NCBI RefSeq assembly: GCF_003231275.1
Contig: NZ_QKVL01000006.1
Span: 186,001-250,000 of the forward strand
Source of the DNA: Pseudomonas huaxiensis
GTDB taxonomy: Bacteria; Pseudomonadota; Gammaproteobacteria; Pseudomonadales; Pseudomonadaceae
Length of the DNA: 64,000 nucleotides
Direction: 5' to 3'
Both the position numbers and the translations under genes were made by a program. The stretch's first letter is position 1. Each line of letters starts with the position of its first letter. This document shows, piece by piece, positions 9,385 through 22,674 of the stretch. The notes under the pieces are model-generated. The model did not search any database. It saw nothing but the letters and a program-made list of their open reading frames with translations, and had not been told where the DNA came from.

Positions 9385-9858
9385 GTGCTGACTCATCTCG
9401 ATTCCCAAGGCCGCGCCGCCATGGTCGACGTCACCGACAAGGCCGTGACCTTCCGCGAAGCCGTGGCCGAAGCCCGCGTGCGCATGCTCCCGCAGACCCT
9501 GGCAATGATCGTCGACGGCGCCCATCCCAAGGGCGATGTGTTTGCCGTGGCGCGTATTGCCGGGATCCAGGCGGCGAAGAAAACCAGCGACCTGATTCCC
9601 CTGTGCCATCCGCTGATGCTCACCAGCGTCAAGGTCGAACTGAGCGCCGAAGGCCAGGACGCCGTGCACATCGTCGCCCGCTGCAAGCTGTCCGGGCAGA
9701 CCGGCGTGGAAATGGAAGCCCTGACCGCCGCCAGCGTTGCCGCGTTGACCATCTATGACATGTGCAAGGCCGTCGATCGCGGCATGACCATTGAAAACGT
9801 GCGCCTGCTGGAAAAGCTCGGCGGCAAGAGCGGCCACTACCAGGCGGATACGCAATGA
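9385..9858 (+). CDS. moaC: MoaC, cyclic pyranopterin monophosphate synthase
   Basis: Acts with MoaA in the first step of molybdenum cofactor synthesis, converting the cyclised GTP derivative to cPMP. It has 157 residues with the family signatures [23 protein letters not shown] and [20 protein letters not shown]. It starts at GTG with TGGAGT upstream. Its last bases overlap the moaD start (ATGA), showing an operon with moaD and moaE. moaA is not in the window. Confidence 0.96.
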   Translation: MLTHLDSQGRAAMVDVTDKAVTFREAVAEARVRMLPQTLAMIVDGAHPKGDVFAVARIAGIQAAKKTSDLIPLCHPLMLTSVKVELSAEGQDAVHIVARCKLSGQTGVEMEALTAASVAALTIYDMCKAVDRGMTIENVRLLEKLGGKSGHYQADTQ

Positions 9859-10100
9859 CGATCAACGTGGTGTATTTCGCTCGCTACCGTGAGTTGTTGG
9901 GCATGGACGGCGAGGTGCTCGACGGCGCTTTCGCCTGCATCGAAGACGTGCGCCAGGCCTTGCTCGACAAGGGCGAGCGCTACGCCGTGCTGGCCGAAAA
10001 GAACCTGATGTGCGCGCGCAACCAGGACCTGTGCAAGCCGGACGAAGCCCTGGAAGATGGCGACGAAGTCGCGTTCTTCCCGCCGGTCACCGGAGGTTGA
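9855..10100 (+). CDS. moaD: MoaD, small subunit of molybdopterin synthase
   Basis: Ubiquitin-like sulfur carrier of 81 residues ending in the required Gly-Gly (FPPVTGG), which is thiocarboxylated and donates sulfur to cPMP. It overlaps moaC by 4 nt and lies 1 nt upstream of moaE, its partner subunit. Confidence 0.95.
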   Translation: MTINVVYFARYRELLGMDGEVLDGAFACIEDVRQALLDKGERYAVLAEKNLMCARNQDLCKPDEALEDGDEVAFFPPVTGG

Positions 10101-10101
10101 G

Positions 10102-10548
10102 ATGAGCGTTCGGGTCCAGACCGCGCCCTTCGATCCAGGGGCGGAAACCAATGCCATGCACGCGGCCAACGTCGGCGTTGGTGCCGTGGTGGCTTTCGTT
10201 GGTTATGTGCGTGACTTCAATGATGGTCGGGAAGTGGCGGGGATGTTCCTCGAGCATTACCCGGGCATGACCGAGAAGGCGCTGGGCAAGATCGTCATTG
10301 AGGCCGAGGCACGCTGGCCGCTGCTCAAGGTCGAGGTGCTGCACCGGATCGGCGCACTCGAACCGGGCGAGCCGATCGTCTTCGTCGGCGTCGCCAGCGC
10401 CCACCGCCAGGCGGCATTCGACGCCTGCAACTTCATCATGGACTACCTCAAGACTCGCGCGCCGTTCTGGAAAAAGGAACAGACCCGCGAAGGCCCGCGT
10501 TGGGTCGAGGGCAAGCAGAGTGATGCTGACGCCGCCGAGCGTTGGTAG
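10102..10548 (+). CDS. moaE: MoaE, large subunit of molybdopterin synthase
   Basis: Catalytic subunit that inserts two sulfurs into cPMP. It has 148 residues from the ATG at 10102, which has GGAGG within the end of moaD; an upstream in-frame start would add 15 residues with no family match. Family motifs include VGAVVAFVGYVRD, LEHYPGM, HRIGALEPGE and the C-terminal stretch TRAPFWKKE. Last gene of moaCDE. Confidence 0.96.
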   Translation: MSVRVQTAPFDPGAETNAMHAANVGVGAVVAFVGYVRDFNDGREVAGMFLEHYPGMTEKALGKIVIEAEARWPLLKVEVLHRIGALEPGEPIVFVGVASAHRQAAFDACNFIMDYLKTRAPFWKKEQTREGPRWVEGKQSDADAAERW

Positions 10549-10560
10549 TGAGGGGCAGTC

Positions 10561-10645
10561 GCAAGTCGCAAGCTTGAAGCTGCAAGAAAAAAGCTGGAAC
10601 GCCATCGACTGTTTCCTCTTGCAGCTTGGCGCTTGTAGCTTGCAC
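10561..10645. repeat. Imperfect inverted repeat built of AAGCT-type words, 3' of moaE
   Basis: The left arm (about 10561-10590) and right arm (about 10615-10645) are inverted copies made of runs such as GCAAGCTTGAAGCTGCAAG and CTTGCAGCTTGG. A similar structure of the same words follows zapE at 32364-32446. Both sit directly after a stop codon. Confidence 0.65.
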
Positions 10646-10661
10646 CTACCGTGTGTACGAT

Positions 10662-10673
10662 AAAGTCCATAAT
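10662..10673 (+). promoter_or_regulatory. Candidate DauR operator upstream of the binding-protein gene
   Basis: AAAGTCCATAAT, followed by an A/T-rich stretch, is identical to the complement of 14461-14472 upstream of dauB. The two copies are the only such pair noticed and flank the D-arginine locus. It lies 93 bp before the start codon. Confidence 0.5.
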
Positions 10674-10765
10674 AGAAATATAAGTATAAAATTGTTCGGC
10701 CATTGGCCGGCCCCTTTCCTCTGTCTTGTCACCCCCAACACAACAACGAGCGAGAGAGCCCCATC

Positions 10766-11542
10766 ATGAAGACCTCCAACCTGATCGCCGGTCTGGCGCT
10801 GGGCCTGCTGGCCAGCAGCCCTGTGTTCGCGGCCGACGACGTTCTGCGCATCGGCATCGAGGCTGCTTACCCGCCCTTTGCCTACAAGACCCCGAACGGC
10901 ATCGAAGGCTTTGACTACGACATCGGCAACGCGCTGTGCGCCGAGATGAAGGTCAAGTGCCAGTGGGTCGAGCAGGAATACGACGGCCTGATTCCGTCGC
11001 TGAAGGTCAAGAAGATCGACGCGGCCCTGTCGTCGATCACCATCACCGAAGAGCGCAAGAAGTCCGTGGACTTCACCAACAAGTACTACTTCACGTCGGC
11101 GCGCCTGGCGATGAAGGAAGGCACCCAGGTGGACGATCAGTACGCAGCCCTGAAGGGCAAGCGCATCGGTGTGCAGCGCGCCACCACGACTGACCGCTAT
11201 GTGCGTGCGGTGCTGGAGCCCAAGGGCGTGATCGTGGTGCCGTATACCACCAACGAAGAGATCTTCCTGGACATGGAAAGCGGGCGCCTGGACGGTGTGT
11301 TCGCCGATACCATCCCGCTGCAACTGGGCTTCCTCGACACGCCACGGGGCAAGGGCTTCGCCTTTGTCGGCCCTGAGCTGAAAGATCCGAAATTCGTCGG
11401 TGAAGGCGCCGGTATCGCCGTGCGCAAGGGCAATACCGAACTGGTGAAGAAACTGAACGATGCCATTGCCGCAATCCGCGCCGATGGCGAGTACCAGAAG
11501 ATCCAGGCCAAGTATTTCAAGACCGACATCTACGGCGACTAA
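10766..11542 (+). CDS. Periplasmic basic amino acid binding protein (ABC transporter)
   Basis: 258-residue solute-binding protein of family 3 (lysine/arginine/ornithine type). A signal peptide ends at about VFAADD; then [26 protein letters not shown] and [15 protein letters not shown] are typical of ArgT/HisJ relatives. The ATG at 10766 follows a purine-rich GAGAGAG and opens a proper signal peptide; a longer frame to 10703 does not. No permease or ATPase is adjacent, so it must use components encoded elsewhere. It converges on dauBAR, as the homologous gene does in P. aeruginosa, which suggests D- or L-arginine uptake. Confidence 0.9.
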   Translation: MKTSNLIAGLALGLLASSPVFAADDVLRIGIEAAYPPFAYKTPNGIEGFDYDIGNALCAEMKVKCQWVEQEYDGLIPSLKVKKIDAALSSITITEERKKSVDFTNKYYFTSARLAMKEGTQVDDQYAALKGKRIGVQRATTTDRYVRAVLEPKGVIVVPYTTNEEIFLDMESGRLDGVFADTIPLQLGFLDTPRGKGFAFVGPELKDPKFVGEGAGIAVRKGNTELVKKLNDAIAAIRADGEYQKIQAKYFKTDIYGD

Positions 11543-11577
11543 TCGCCTGACTCAAGCGCCCGAGGCTGCTGCCATTT

Positions 11578-11603
11578 TGTAGGAGCGAGCTTGCTCGCGA
11601 AGC
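11578..11603. repeat. Single REP element between the binding protein and dauR
   Basis: TGTAGGAGCGAGCTTGCTCG followed by CGAAG, the same family as the REPINs at 14528 and 21375, here without a partner arm. It lies in the gap between two convergent genes. Confidence 0.75.
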
Positions 11604-11616
11604 GGTACCCGCAGCC

Positions 11617-12237
11617 TCAGGCCTTGAGTTCCTTCAGGTGTTTGTACACCGTCGCCCGCCCCATATTCAGCACATTGGCCACATAGTTGGCCGCACTCTT
11701 GCCGCGGAACGCGCCTTCGGCGTGCAGGGCCAGGACCAGCTCGCGCTTGTGGTCGCGGTTGAGCACATTGAGGCTGAGCTGACGCTGGCGCAGCCAACTG
11801 TTGAGAAAGGTATTGATCCGCTCCTGCCAGTCGTCGCGAAACAGGGCGTCGGGCTGTGGGATCAATTTGCTGGGTGACAGGAACAAATCCAGCGCCGCCT
11901 TGGCGTTCTCGAACAGGGAAATATTCAGGTTGATGCACAACACGGCCTGCGGGTTGCCCGTGGCGTCGCGCAGCACCGTGCTCAGGGAGCGGATCTTCTG
12001 CCCGTCCCAGTTGAGCTTCTCGTAGGGGCCGATATTGGTCTCGTCGGTACCTTCCTCGAACATGTCCTCCAGCGCCGCGTCGTCACCGATTTCGCGCTTG
12101 GACAGGTTGTTGGCGATGTAGTCGATCTTCTGTGTGCGCAGATCGTGCAGCACGACTTCGGCATGGGGGAAGAACAGCGTGGCGATGGCATCGGCGATCG
12201 CCCGGTAGTTCTGCAGGACATCATCGGGTGTCGACAT
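11617..12237 (-). CDS. dauR: DauR, D-arginine utilisation regulator (YheO/PAS family)
   Basis: 206-residue regulator with an N-terminal PAS-like YheO domain (about 8-120) and a C-terminal helix-turn-helix of the HTH_22 type (about 150-205, ending GRATVYKHLKELKA). In P. aeruginosa DauR represses dauBAR and D-arginine or its product induces it. It is the last gene of the three-gene minus-strand unit, 73 nt after dauA. Identification rests on family type and on gene order with dauA and dauB. Confidence 0.85.
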   Translation of the reverse strand: MSTPDDVLQNYRAIADAIATLFFPHAEVVLHDLRTQKIDYIANNLSKREIGDDAALEDMFEEGTDETNIGPYEKLNWDGQKIRSLSTVLRDATGNPQAVLCINLNISLFENAKAALDLFLSPSKLIPQPDALFRDDWQERINTFLNSWLRQRQLSLNVLNRDHKRELVLALHAEGAFRGKSAANYVANVLNMGRATVYKHLKELKA

Positions 12238-12310
12238 TCGGGCGGGCTCCGGACGGGTTCAGCGCCCTGGGGCCAGGGCGCTGGGAGTGTGCCGCAAACG
12301 CGCGGGCGCG

Positions 12311-14420
<2,110 letters not shown>

Positions 14421-14460
14421 TCGGGACTCCGGGGTGACTGGTTTATAAACTAATTTTTCC

Positions 14461-14472
14461 ATTATGGACTTT
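14461..14472 (-). promoter_or_regulatory. Candidate DauR operator upstream of dauB
   Basis: The minus strand reads AAAGTCCATAAT, identical to 10662-10673, in an A/T-rich tract (14440-14490) that is the likely promoter of dauBAR. Confidence 0.5.
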
Positions 14473-14528
14473 TAGTTTAATTTTTATCTATCCCGGGACA
14501 CAAAAAAGATGGGGCTGCCGAGAGGCCT

Positions 14529-14594
14529 TCGCGAGCAAGCTCGCTCCTACAGGCCGGTATGGTCTGAATCTGTAGGAGCGAGCTTGCTCGCGAA
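14529..14594. repeat. REPIN between dauB and rhlB
   Basis: Perfect 24-nt inverted arms (14529-14552 and 14571-14594) of the GTAGGAGCGAGCTTGCTCGC type, with an 18-nt loop. Closely related to the REPIN at 21375-21444. Confidence 0.88.
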
Positions 14595-14606
14595 AAATTG
14601 CAGCCA

Positions 14607-14638
14607 TAAAAAAACGCAGCTCCAAGGCTGCGTTTTCT
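14607..14638 (-). terminator. Rho-independent terminator of rhlB
   Basis: A 10-bp stem (AAAACGCAGC and GCTGCGTTTT, 6-nt loop) flanked by A and T runs, immediately after the rhlB stop on the minus strand. Confidence 0.85.
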
Positions 14639-14641
14639 CGA

Positions 14642-16069
14642 TCATCCGTGCTTACGCGGCACTGATTTCAACAACTCGGTCGGCGGCATCTCGCAGCTGA
14701 TCTTGCGACCCAGCAACGTCTCGATCGCCGGCAACTGGTAGGAGTCATCCTCACCGGCAAAGCTGATCGACACACCGCTGGTCCCCGCACGACCGGTACG
14801 GCCGATACGGTGCACGTAATCGTCCGGATCTTCCGGCAGGGTGAAGTTGATCACGTGGCTGATGCCATCGATGTGGATACCGCGACCAGCCACGTCGGTG
14901 GCAACCAGCACGGTAATGAGCCCTTCGCGGAAGCTTTCCAGGGTGCGGATGCGCTTGTGCTGGGGCACGTCGCCAGACAGTTGCGCGGCATTCACGCCGT
15001 CGCGCACCAGTTTCTCTTCGATGCGCCGCACTTCGTCCTTGCGGTTGGCGAAGACGATCACCCGTTCCCACTTGTTTTCGGTGACCAGGTTGTACAACAG
15101 CTTGTACTTGTCGCTGCCGGCGACGGCGTAGACGTGCTGTTCGACGGTTTCGCTGGCGACGTTCTCCGGCTCGATCTCGACGATGGCCGGATCGGTGGTC
15201 CACTGCTTGGCCAGGTTCATCACGTCTTCGGTGAAGGTGGCCGAGAACAGCAGGGTCTGACGCTCGCTCTTCGGCGGGGTCTGGCGAATGATCTGACGCA
15301 CCTGCGGGATGAAGCCCATGTCGAGCATGCGGTCGGCTTCGTCCAGCACCATCACTTCGACCATGTCCAGGTGCACTTCGCCGCGCTGGTTAAAGTCCAG
15401 CAGACGGCCAGGGGTGGCAACCAGGATGTCGCAGTGGCGGGCTTCGAGGGCCTTGAGCTGCTTGTCGTAGTCCATGCCGCCGACGAAGGTCATCACGTTC
15501 AGGCCGGTGTACTTGGTCAGCAACTCGGCGTCCTTGGCGATCTGCACCACCAGTTCCCGGGTCGGGGCGATGATCAGCGCCCGTGGCTCACCCATGTAGC
15601 GCTCTTTCGGCGGTGGGGTCTGTTGCAACTGGGTGATGATCGAGATCAGGAAGGCCGCAGTCTTGCCGGTGCCGGTCTGGGCGCGACCGATGGCGTCCTG
15701 GCCACGCAGGGTGAAGCCCAGGACCTGGGCCTGGATCGGCGTGCAATAAGGAAAGCCGAGGTCATGGATGGCGTGCATCAGCTCGGGGGAGAGCTTGAAG
15801 TCGTGGAAACGGGTTTTGCCTTCCTGTGGCTCGACGGCGAAGTCTTCCAGCTTCCAGGTCGAAGCTTGTGGTTTTGGCTTGCGCTCGCGGCGAGGTTTGG
15901 CAGCGGCAGCGGGTTCGGCGCGAACGGGTTGGGGTTCCTCGGCCTTGAGCGGGGCCACCGGTGCGGGAGCGGTGGCCGGCGTGGGAGGCTGCATCACGGG
16001 AGCAGCGCTTTCGGCGGCGAGTGGCTCATCCTCGCCTTTGCCGAACATCTTCTTGAGTGCTTTGAGCAC
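14642..16069 (-). CDS. rhlB: DEAD-box ATP-dependent RNA helicase RhlB
   Basis: 475-residue helicase. The first 65 residues or so are low-complexity (Ala/Pro rich, then basic). The helicase core shows motif I AQTGTGKT, Ia PTRELV, II DEAD, III SATF, and [12 protein letters not shown]. RhlB partners the RNA degradosome in gamma-proteobacteria; here the basic/Ala-Pro N-terminal extension is the form usual in Pseudomonas. It is transcribed alone and away from the neighbouring esterase. Confidence 0.9.
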   Translation of the reverse strand: MLKALKKMFGKGEDEPLAAESAAPVMQPPTPATAPAPVAPLKAEEPQPVRAEPAAAAKPRRERKPKPQASTWKLEDFAVEPQEGKTRFHDFKLSPELMHAIHDLGFPYCTPIQAQVLGFTLRGQDAIGRAQTGTGKTAAFLISIITQLQQTPPPKERYMGEPRALIIAPTRELVVQIAKDAELLTKYTGLNVMTFVGGMDYDKQLKALEARHCDILVATPGRLLDFNQRGEVHLDMVEVMVLDEADRMLDMGFIPQVRQIIRQTPPKSERQTLLFSATFTEDVMNLAKQWTTDPAIVEIEPENVASETVEQHVYAVAGSDKYKLLYNLVTENKWERVIVFANRKDEVRRIEEKLVRDGVNAAQLSGDVPQHKRIRTLESFREGLITVLVATDVAGRGIHIDGISHVINFTLPEDPDDYVHRIGRTGRAGTSGVSISFAGEDDSYQLPAIETLLGRKISCEMPPTELLKSVPRKHG

Positions 16070-16171
16070 GGTCTTCTCGTCAATTGATTAAGGAATGTAC
16101 GCCGGGCAGTGTAATGCAAGATTCGGGCTCGGCGTAGCGGATTGCACTGACAACTACAGGGAATGCGACCG

Positions 16172-17161
<990 letters not shown>

Positions 17162-18190
17162 ATGAAGATGTTGAAATCCACCCTGGCAGTCATGACGGCT
17201 GCCGCTGCGCTGGGCCTGAGCTCCTTCGCCCACGCGGGTGCGACCCTGGATGCGGTGCAGAAGAAAGGTTTCGTGCAGTGTGGCGTGAGTGACGGTCTGC
17301 CGGGCTTCTCGGTGCCGGACGCCAAAGGCACCATCGTCGGGATCGACGCCGACGTCTGCCGCGCAGTAGCTGCGGCGGTATTCGGTGACGCGACCAAGGT
17401 CAAGTTCAGCCAGCTCAACGCCAAGGAGCGCTTCACCGCGCTGCAGTCCGGCGAAGTCGATGTGCTGTCGCGCAACACCACCTGGACCAGCTCGCGTGAC
17501 TCCGGCATGGGCCTGGTGTTCGCCGGCGTCACCTACTACGACGGCATCGGCTTCCTGGTGAACAAGAAGCTCGGCGTTTCCAGCGCCAAGGAACTGGACG
17601 GTGCCACCATCTGCATCCAGGCCGGTACCACCACCGAGCTGAACGTCTCCGACTACTTCCGCGCCAACGGTCTGAAATACACCCCGATCACCTTCGACAC
17701 CTCCGATGAAAGCGCCAAGTCGCTGGAATCCGGTCGTTGCGACGTGCTGACCTCCGACAAGTCGCAACTCTACGCACAGCGTTCCAAGCTGGCCGCGCCG
17801 ACCGACTACGTGGTTCTGCCGGAAACCATCTCCAAGGAGCCGCTGGGCCCGGTGGTGCGCAAGGGTGACGAGGAGTGGTTCAGCATCGTCAAGTGGACCC
17901 TCTTCGCCATGCTCAATGCCGAAGAAATGGGCATTACCTCGAAAAACGTCGAGGCGGAAGCCAAAGCCACCAAGAACCCTGACGTGGCGCGCATGCTCGG
18001 CGCCGACGGCGAATACGGCAAGGACCTGAAACTGCCGAAGGACTGGGTGGTGCAAATCGTCAAGCAAGTGGGTAACTACGGCGAAGTGTTCGAGAAGAAC
18101 CTCGGCAAGGCTACCCCGCTGCAGATCGACCGCGGTCTGAACGCCCTGTGGAACAACGGCGGCATCCAGTACGCGCCACCGGTGCGCTGA
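17162..18190 (+). CDS. aapJ: AapJ, periplasmic general L-amino acid binding protein
   Basis: 342-residue solute-binding protein of the AapJ/BztA type, which is longer than ordinary family 3 proteins. A signal peptide (1-25, ending AHA) is followed by LDAVQKKGFVQCGVSDGLPG and GIDADVCRAVAAAVFGD. The Aap system takes up a broad range of L-amino acids, including glutamate and aspartate. GGAGG lies 8 nt before the ATG. It heads a four-gene operon carrying all transporter parts. Confidence 0.94.
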   Translation: MKMLKSTLAVMTAAAALGLSSFAHAGATLDAVQKKGFVQCGVSDGLPGFSVPDAKGTIVGIDADVCRAVAAAVFGDATKVKFSQLNAKERFTALQSGEVDVLSRNTTWTSSRDSGMGLVFAGVTYYDGIGFLVNKKLGVSSAKELDGATICIQAGTTTELNVSDYFRANGLKYTPITFDTSDESAKSLESGRCDVLTSDKSQLYAQRSKLAAPTDYVVLPETISKEPLGPVVRKGDEEWFSIVKWTLFAMLNAEEMGITSKNVEAEAKATKNPDVARMLGADGEYGKDLKLPKDWVVQIVKQVGNYGEVFEKNLGKATPLQIDRGLNALWNNGGIQYAPPVR

Positions 18191-18257
18191 TTGGGTCGGC
18201 CCGCGGCGGCGAGGTTGCCGCCGCGGGCCGTTACGTTCCTTCTCTTCGGGGCTTTTC

Positions 18258-19427
18258 ATGCAAAATCCACCCAAGGGCTTGTCCCTGAACGACCCACGTG
18301 TGCGTGCGTGGCTGTTCCAGATCCTCACCATTGTCGTGGTGGTCGGTCTGGGCTGGTACCTGTTCCACAACACCCAGACCAACCTGCAACACCGGGGCAT
18401 CACCTCGGGCTTCGACTTCCTTGAGCGCAGTGCCGGCTTCGGCATCGCCCAGCACCTCATTCCGTACACGGAATCCGACACGTACGCCCGGGTCTTCGTC
18501 ATCGGCCTGCTCAACACCCTGCTGGTGACCGTCATCGGCATCATCCTGGCGACCCTGCTGGGGTTCATCATCGGCGTGGCACGACTGTCACCGAACTGGA
18601 TGATCAACAAGCTGGCCACGGTGTATGTCGAGACTTTCCGTAACATCCCGCCGCTGCTGCAGATTCTCTTCTGGTACTTCGCGGTGTTCCTGACCCTGCC
18701 GGGACCGCGGGGCAGCATCAACCTCAACGACACCTTCTTCATCAGCAACCGTGGGCTGAACATGCCCGGGGCTTCGCTGGCCGATGGCTTCTGGCCGTTC
18801 GTGATCTGCCTGGTGGTGGCAATCGTCGCCGTGGTGCTGATGGTGCGCTGGGCCAACCGGCGTTTCGAAGCGACCGGCGTGCCATTCCACAAGTTCTGGG
18901 CCGGACTGGCCCTGTTGCTGGTGATCCCGGGGCTGAGCGTGCTGTTGTTCGGCAACCCGCTGAGCTGGGAACTGCCGCAATTGAAAGGATTCAACTTCAC
19001 CGGTGGCTGGGTACTGATCCCCGAGCTGCTGGCGCTGACCCTGGCACTGACCATCTACACCGCGGCGTTCATCGCCGAAATCGTGCGCTCCGGCATCCGT
19101 TCGGTGAGCCACGGCCAGACCGAGGCGGCCCGTTCGCTGGGTCTGCGTGAGGGCCCGACCCTGCGCAAGGTGATCATTCCCCAGGCGCTGCGGGTAATCA
19201 TTCCGCCGCTGACCAGCCAATACCTGAACCTGGCGAAGAACTCCTCGCTGGCCGCCGGTATCGGTTACCCGGAAATGGTTTCGCTGTTCGCCGGCACCGT
19301 GCTCAACCAGACCGGCCAGGCCATCGAGGTCATTGCCATCACCATGAGCGTTTACCTGGCCATCAGCATCAGCATTTCGCTGTTGATGAACTGGTACAAC
19401 AAGCGCATCGCGCTGATCGAGCGGTAA
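18258..19427 (+). CDS. aapQ: AapQ, amino acid ABC transporter permease
   Basis: 389-residue inner-membrane permease of the HisMQ family, with several hydrophobic spans and the large central insertion typical of AapQ. The EAA-loop region reads GQTEAARSLGLREGPTLRKV near the C-terminus, where the ATPase docks. 67 nt after aapJ and 10 nt before aapM. Confidence 0.94.
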   Translation: MQNPPKGLSLNDPRVRAWLFQILTIVVVVGLGWYLFHNTQTNLQHRGITSGFDFLERSAGFGIAQHLIPYTESDTYARVFVIGLLNTLLVTVIGIILATLLGFIIGVARLSPNWMINKLATVYVETFRNIPPLLQILFWYFAVFLTLPGPRGSINLNDTFFISNRGLNMPGASLADGFWPFVICLVVAIVAVVLMVRWANRRFEATGVPFHKFWAGLALLLVIPGLSVLLFGNPLSWELPQLKGFNFTGGWVLIPELLALTLALTIYTAAFIAEIVRSGIRSVSHGQTEAARSLGLREGPTLRKVIIPQALRVIIPPLTSQYLNLAKNSSLAAGIGYPEMVSLFAGTVLNQTGQAIEVIAITMSVYLAISISISLLMNWYNKRIALIER

Positions 19428-19437
19428 GGAGACGCGC

Positions 19438-20535
19438 ATGACTTCCCATGTTTTCAAACCCGATATGCCGCCACCGGTGAAAACCGTCGGCGTACTCGCC
19501 TGGATGCGCGCCAACCTGTTCTCCAGCTGGATGAACACCCTGTTGACGCTGTTCGCCATCTATCTGGTCTGGCTGATCGTGCCGCCGCTGCTGCAGTGGT
19601 CGATCTTCGATGCCAACTGGGTCGGCACCACCCGCGCCGACTGCACCAAGGAGGGCGCCTGCTGGGTGTTCATCCAGCAGCGCTTCGGCCAGTTCATGTA
19701 CGGCTATTACCCTACCGAGCTGCGCTGGCGGGTCGACCTGACGGTCTGGCTGGCAGTGATTGGCGCGGCGCCGTTGTTCATCTCGCGCTTCCCGCGCAAG
19801 ACGATCTACGGCCTGTGCTTCCTCGTTGCGTACCCGATCGTTGCCTACACCCTGCTGCACGGCGGCACCCTGGGTCTTGCCACGGTACCGACCAGCCAAT
19901 GGGGCGGCCTGATGCTGACCCTGGTCATCGCCACCGTGGGCATCGTCGGCGCCTTGCCGCTGGGTATCCTTCTGGCCTTGGGCCGGCGCTCGAAAATGCC
20001 GGCGGTGAAAGTGGTCTGCGTGACCTTCATCGAGTTCTGGCGTGGCGTGCCGCTGATCACCGTGCTGTTCATGTCTTCGGTGATGCTGCCGCTGTTCCTG
20101 CCTGAAGGCATGAGCTTCGACAAGCTGCTGCGGGCGATGATCGGCGTCATCCTGTTCCAGTCGGCGTACATCGCCGAGGTGGTGCGCGGTGGTCTGCAGG
20201 CCATTCCCAAGGGTCAGTACGAAGCCGCCGCGGCCATGGGCCTGGGCTACTGGCGCTCGATGGGCCTGGTGATCCTGCCCCAAGCGCTGAAGCTGGTGAT
20301 TCCCGGCATCGTCAACACCTTCATTGCCCTGTTCAAGGACACCAGTCTGGTGATCATCATCGGCCTGTTCGACCTGCTCAACAGCGTCAAGCAGGCGGCC
20401 GCCGACCCGGCCTGGCTGGGCATGGCGACCGAGGGCTACGTGTTCGCGGCCCTGGTGTTCTGGATTTTCTGTTTCGGTATGTCCCGCTACTCCATGCATC
20501 TGGAGCGCAAGCTGGACACAGGCCACAAGCGTTAG
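19438..20535 (+). CDS. aapM: AapM, amino acid ABC transporter permease
   Basis: 365-residue second permease, forming the heterodimeric channel with AapQ. Its EAA loop reads [20 protein letters not shown], followed by [16 protein letters not shown]. It begins after GGAGA 10 nt from the aapQ stop and is followed after 11 nt by aapP. Confidence 0.94.
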   Translation: MTSHVFKPDMPPPVKTVGVLAWMRANLFSSWMNTLLTLFAIYLVWLIVPPLLQWSIFDANWVGTTRADCTKEGACWVFIQQRFGQFMYGYYPTELRWRVDLTVWLAVIGAAPLFISRFPRKTIYGLCFLVAYPIVAYTLLHGGTLGLATVPTSQWGGLMLTLVIATVGIVGALPLGILLALGRRSKMPAVKVVCVTFIEFWRGVPLITVLFMSSVMLPLFLPEGMSFDKLLRAMIGVILFQSAYIAEVVRGGLQAIPKGQYEAAAAMGLGYWRSMGLVILPQALKLVIPGIVNTFIALFKDTSLVIIIGLFDLLNSVKQAAADPAWLGMATEGYVFAALVFWIFCFGMSRYSMHLERKLDTGHKR

Positions 20536-20546
20536 GAGAGATTTTG

Positions 20547-21311
20547 ATGAGCGAAGCGATCAAACAGCCTGTGGGCCCTGAAGGCATTATTCAGATGCAG
20601 GGCGTGAACAAGTGGTACGGCCAGTTCCACGTGCTCAAGGACATCAACCTGAATGTGCGCCAGGGCGAGCGCATCGTGCTGTGCGGGCCTTCGGGTTCGG
20701 GCAAGTCCACCACCATCCGCTGCCTCAACCGTCTGGAAGAACACCAGCAGGGCCGCATCGTGGTCGATGGCGTTGAGCTGACCAATGACCTCAAGCAGAT
20801 CGAGGCGATCCGCCGTGAAGTCGGCATGGTGTTCCAGCATTTCAACCTGTTCCCGCACCTGACCATCCTGCAGAACTGCACCCTAGCGCCGATGTGGGTG
20901 CGCAAGATGCCCAAGCGCAAGGCCGAGGAAATCGCCATGCACTATCTGGAGCGGGTGCGGATTCCGGAGCAGGCCAACAAGTTTCCCGGCCAGTTGTCCG
21001 GTGGTCAGCAGCAGCGTGTGGCGATTGCCCGGGCGCTGTGCATGAAGCCGAAGATCATGCTGTTCGACGAGCCAACCTCGGCACTCGATCCGGAAATGGT
21101 CAAGGAAGTGCTGGATACCATGGTCGGCCTGGCGGAAGACGGCATGACCATGCTCTGCGTGACCCACGAAATGGGCTTCGCCCGTACCGTGGCGAACCGG
21201 GTGATCTTCATGGACAAGGGGGAAATCGTCGAGCAGGCCGCGCCGGATGACTTCTTCGACCGGCCGCAGAACGAGCGGACCAAGTTGTTCCTGAGCCAGA
21301 TCCTGCACTAA
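20547..21311 (+). CDS. aapP: AapP, amino acid ABC transporter ATPase
   Basis: 254-residue ATPase that powers AapQM. Walker [11 protein letters not shown]-loop [10 protein letters not shown], signature [13 protein letters not shown], Walker [14 protein letters not shown] and the switch His in VTHEMGF are all present. The ATG at 20547 follows TTAGGAGAG; a TTG directly before it is not needed. Last gene of the operon. Confidence 0.95.
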   Translation: MSEAIKQPVGPEGIIQMQGVNKWYGQFHVLKDINLNVRQGERIVLCGPSGSGKSTTIRCLNRLEEHQQGRIVVDGVELTNDLKQIEAIRREVGMVFQHFNLFPHLTILQNCTLAPMWVRKMPKRKAEEIAMHYLERVRIPEQANKFPGQLSGGQQQRVAIARALCMKPKIMLFDEPTSALDPEMVKEVLDTMVGLAEDGMTMLCVTHEMGFARTVANRVIFMDKGEIVEQAAPDDFFDRPQNERTKLFLSQILH

Positions 21312-21357
21312 TGAAAAGGGGCCGCAAGCTTCTAATGTCAGTCAGTTAAATCAATTA

Positions 21358-21374
21358 GGGCCGCTTTGCGGCCC
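21358..21374 (+). terminator. Hairpin after aapP
   Basis: GGGCCGC-TTT-GCGGCCC, followed by CTTCGC and no T run, so termination is uncertain. It adjoins the REPIN that follows, which may add to mRNA stability or 3'-end formation. Confidence 0.45.
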
Positions 21375-21444
21375 TTCGCGAGCAAGCTCGCTCCCACAGG
21401 ATCCTCGCCAAGGTGCAAGTTGTGGGAGCGAGCTTGCTCGCGAA
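21375..21444. repeat. REPIN between aapP and algW
   Basis: Perfect 24-nt inverted arms (21375-21398 and 21421-21444) of the GTGGGAGCGAGCTTGCTCGC type with a 22-nt loop, between two convergent genes. Confidence 0.88.
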
Positions 21445-21516
21445 GGGCTGCAGAGCAGCCCCAATATAGGCGCTGAAACGCTAATTGAATGGCATTAGCC
21501 GCAAGCGGCCCCGAAA

Positions 21517-22674
21517 TCAGTTCTCTTCCTGCACCGCCGGCGCTGGCGGCGGTCGCAGACCTACCTCGGCAACCAGTTTCAGCGGCTTGCCATTGCGCAC
21601 CACTTCGATCGCAACCTTTTCATTGGGCTTGATCCGCGCCACCTGGTTCATCGAGCGGCGGCCATCGCCGGCCGGTTCGCCATTGATGCTGAGGATCACG
21701 TCACCCAGTTGCAGACCGGCTTTCTGTGCCGGGCCATCGCGGAAAATCCCCGCCACCACGATGCCAGGCCGGCCCTGCATGCCGAACGACTCGGCGAGTT
21801 CCTGGCTCAGCGGCTGAACCTCGATACCCAGCCAGCCACGAATCACCTGGCCATGCTCGATGATCGACTTCATCACCTCCAGCGCCAGCTTGGTCGGAAT
21901 GGCGAAGCCGATCCCTTGCGAGCCGCCGGATTTGGAGAAGATCGCCGTGTTGATACCGGTCAGGTTGCCGCTGGCGTCCACCAGCGCGCCGCCGGAGTTG
22001 CCGGGGTTGATCGCCGCGTCGGTCTGGATGAAGTCTTCGTAGTTGTTCAGGCCCAACTGATTGCGCCCGGTGGCGCTGATGATGCCCATGGTGACGGTCT
22101 GGCCGACCCCGAACGGGTTGCCGATGGCCAGGGCAACATCGCCGATGTGGATATTGTCAGAGCGGCCGATGGTGATGGCCGGCAGGTTCTTCAGGTCGAT
22201 CTTGAGGACCGCAAGGTCGGTTTCCGGGTCGCTGCCGATGACCCGGGCCAGCGTTTCGCGGCCATCCTTGAGCGCCACCACGATCTGGTCGGCGCCGGCG
22301 GTCACGTGGTTGTTGGTCAGCAGGTAGCCTTCCGGGCTCATGATCACTGCCGAACCCAGGCTCGACTCCCAGCGCCGCTGCTTGGGCAGATTGTCACCGA
22401 AGAATCGACGGAATTGCGGATCTTCGAACAGCGGGTGGGCGGACTTGTTGACCACTTTGGTGGTGTACAGGTTGGCCACCGCGGGCGCCGCGTGGCTGAC
22501 CGCATCGGCGTAGGACACCGGGCCCTGGACGATGCTGGTGGTCTGCGGCGCTTGTTGCAGGTTGACGTCCTGGCTGGGCAGGCCGACCCATTGGGGAAAA
22601 CGCTGGATGACCAGCAGCGCGATCAGCACGCCGGTAAACAGTGGCCAGCCAAAGTAACGCAAAGCCTTGAACAT
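21517..22674 (-). CDS. algW: AlgW, DegS-type site-1 serine protease
   Basis: Periplasmic membrane-anchored protease that cleaves the anti-sigma factor MucA when envelope stress peptides bind its PDZ domain, releasing AlgU, the sigma factor that drives algD. It has 385 residues with an N-terminal anchor (about 8-24), a trypsin-like domain with H123, D153 and S227 (in NPGNSGGA) at the same numbers as P. aeruginosa AlgW, and one PDZ domain (about 280-370). The ATG at 22674 gives MFKALRYFGW; the longer frame to 22752 is not supported. Confidence 0.95.
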   Translation of the reverse strand: MFKALRYFGWPLFTGVLIALLVIQRFPQWVGLPSQDVNLQQAPQTTSIVQGPVSYADAVSHAAPAVANLYTTKVVNKSAHPLFEDPQFRRFFGDNLPKQRRWESSLGSAVIMSPEGYLLTNNHVTAGADQIVVALKDGRETLARVIGSDPETDLAVLKIDLKNLPAITIGRSDNIHIGDVALAIGNPFGVGQTVTMGIISATGRNQLGLNNYEDFIQTDAAINPGNSGGALVDASGNLTGINTAIFSKSGGSQGIGFAIPTKLALEVMKSIIEHGQVIRGWLGIEVQPLSQELAESFGMQGRPGIVVAGIFRDGPAQKAGLQLGDVILSINGEPAGDGRRSMNQVARIKPNEKVAIEVVRNGKPLKLVAEVGLRPPPAPAVQEEN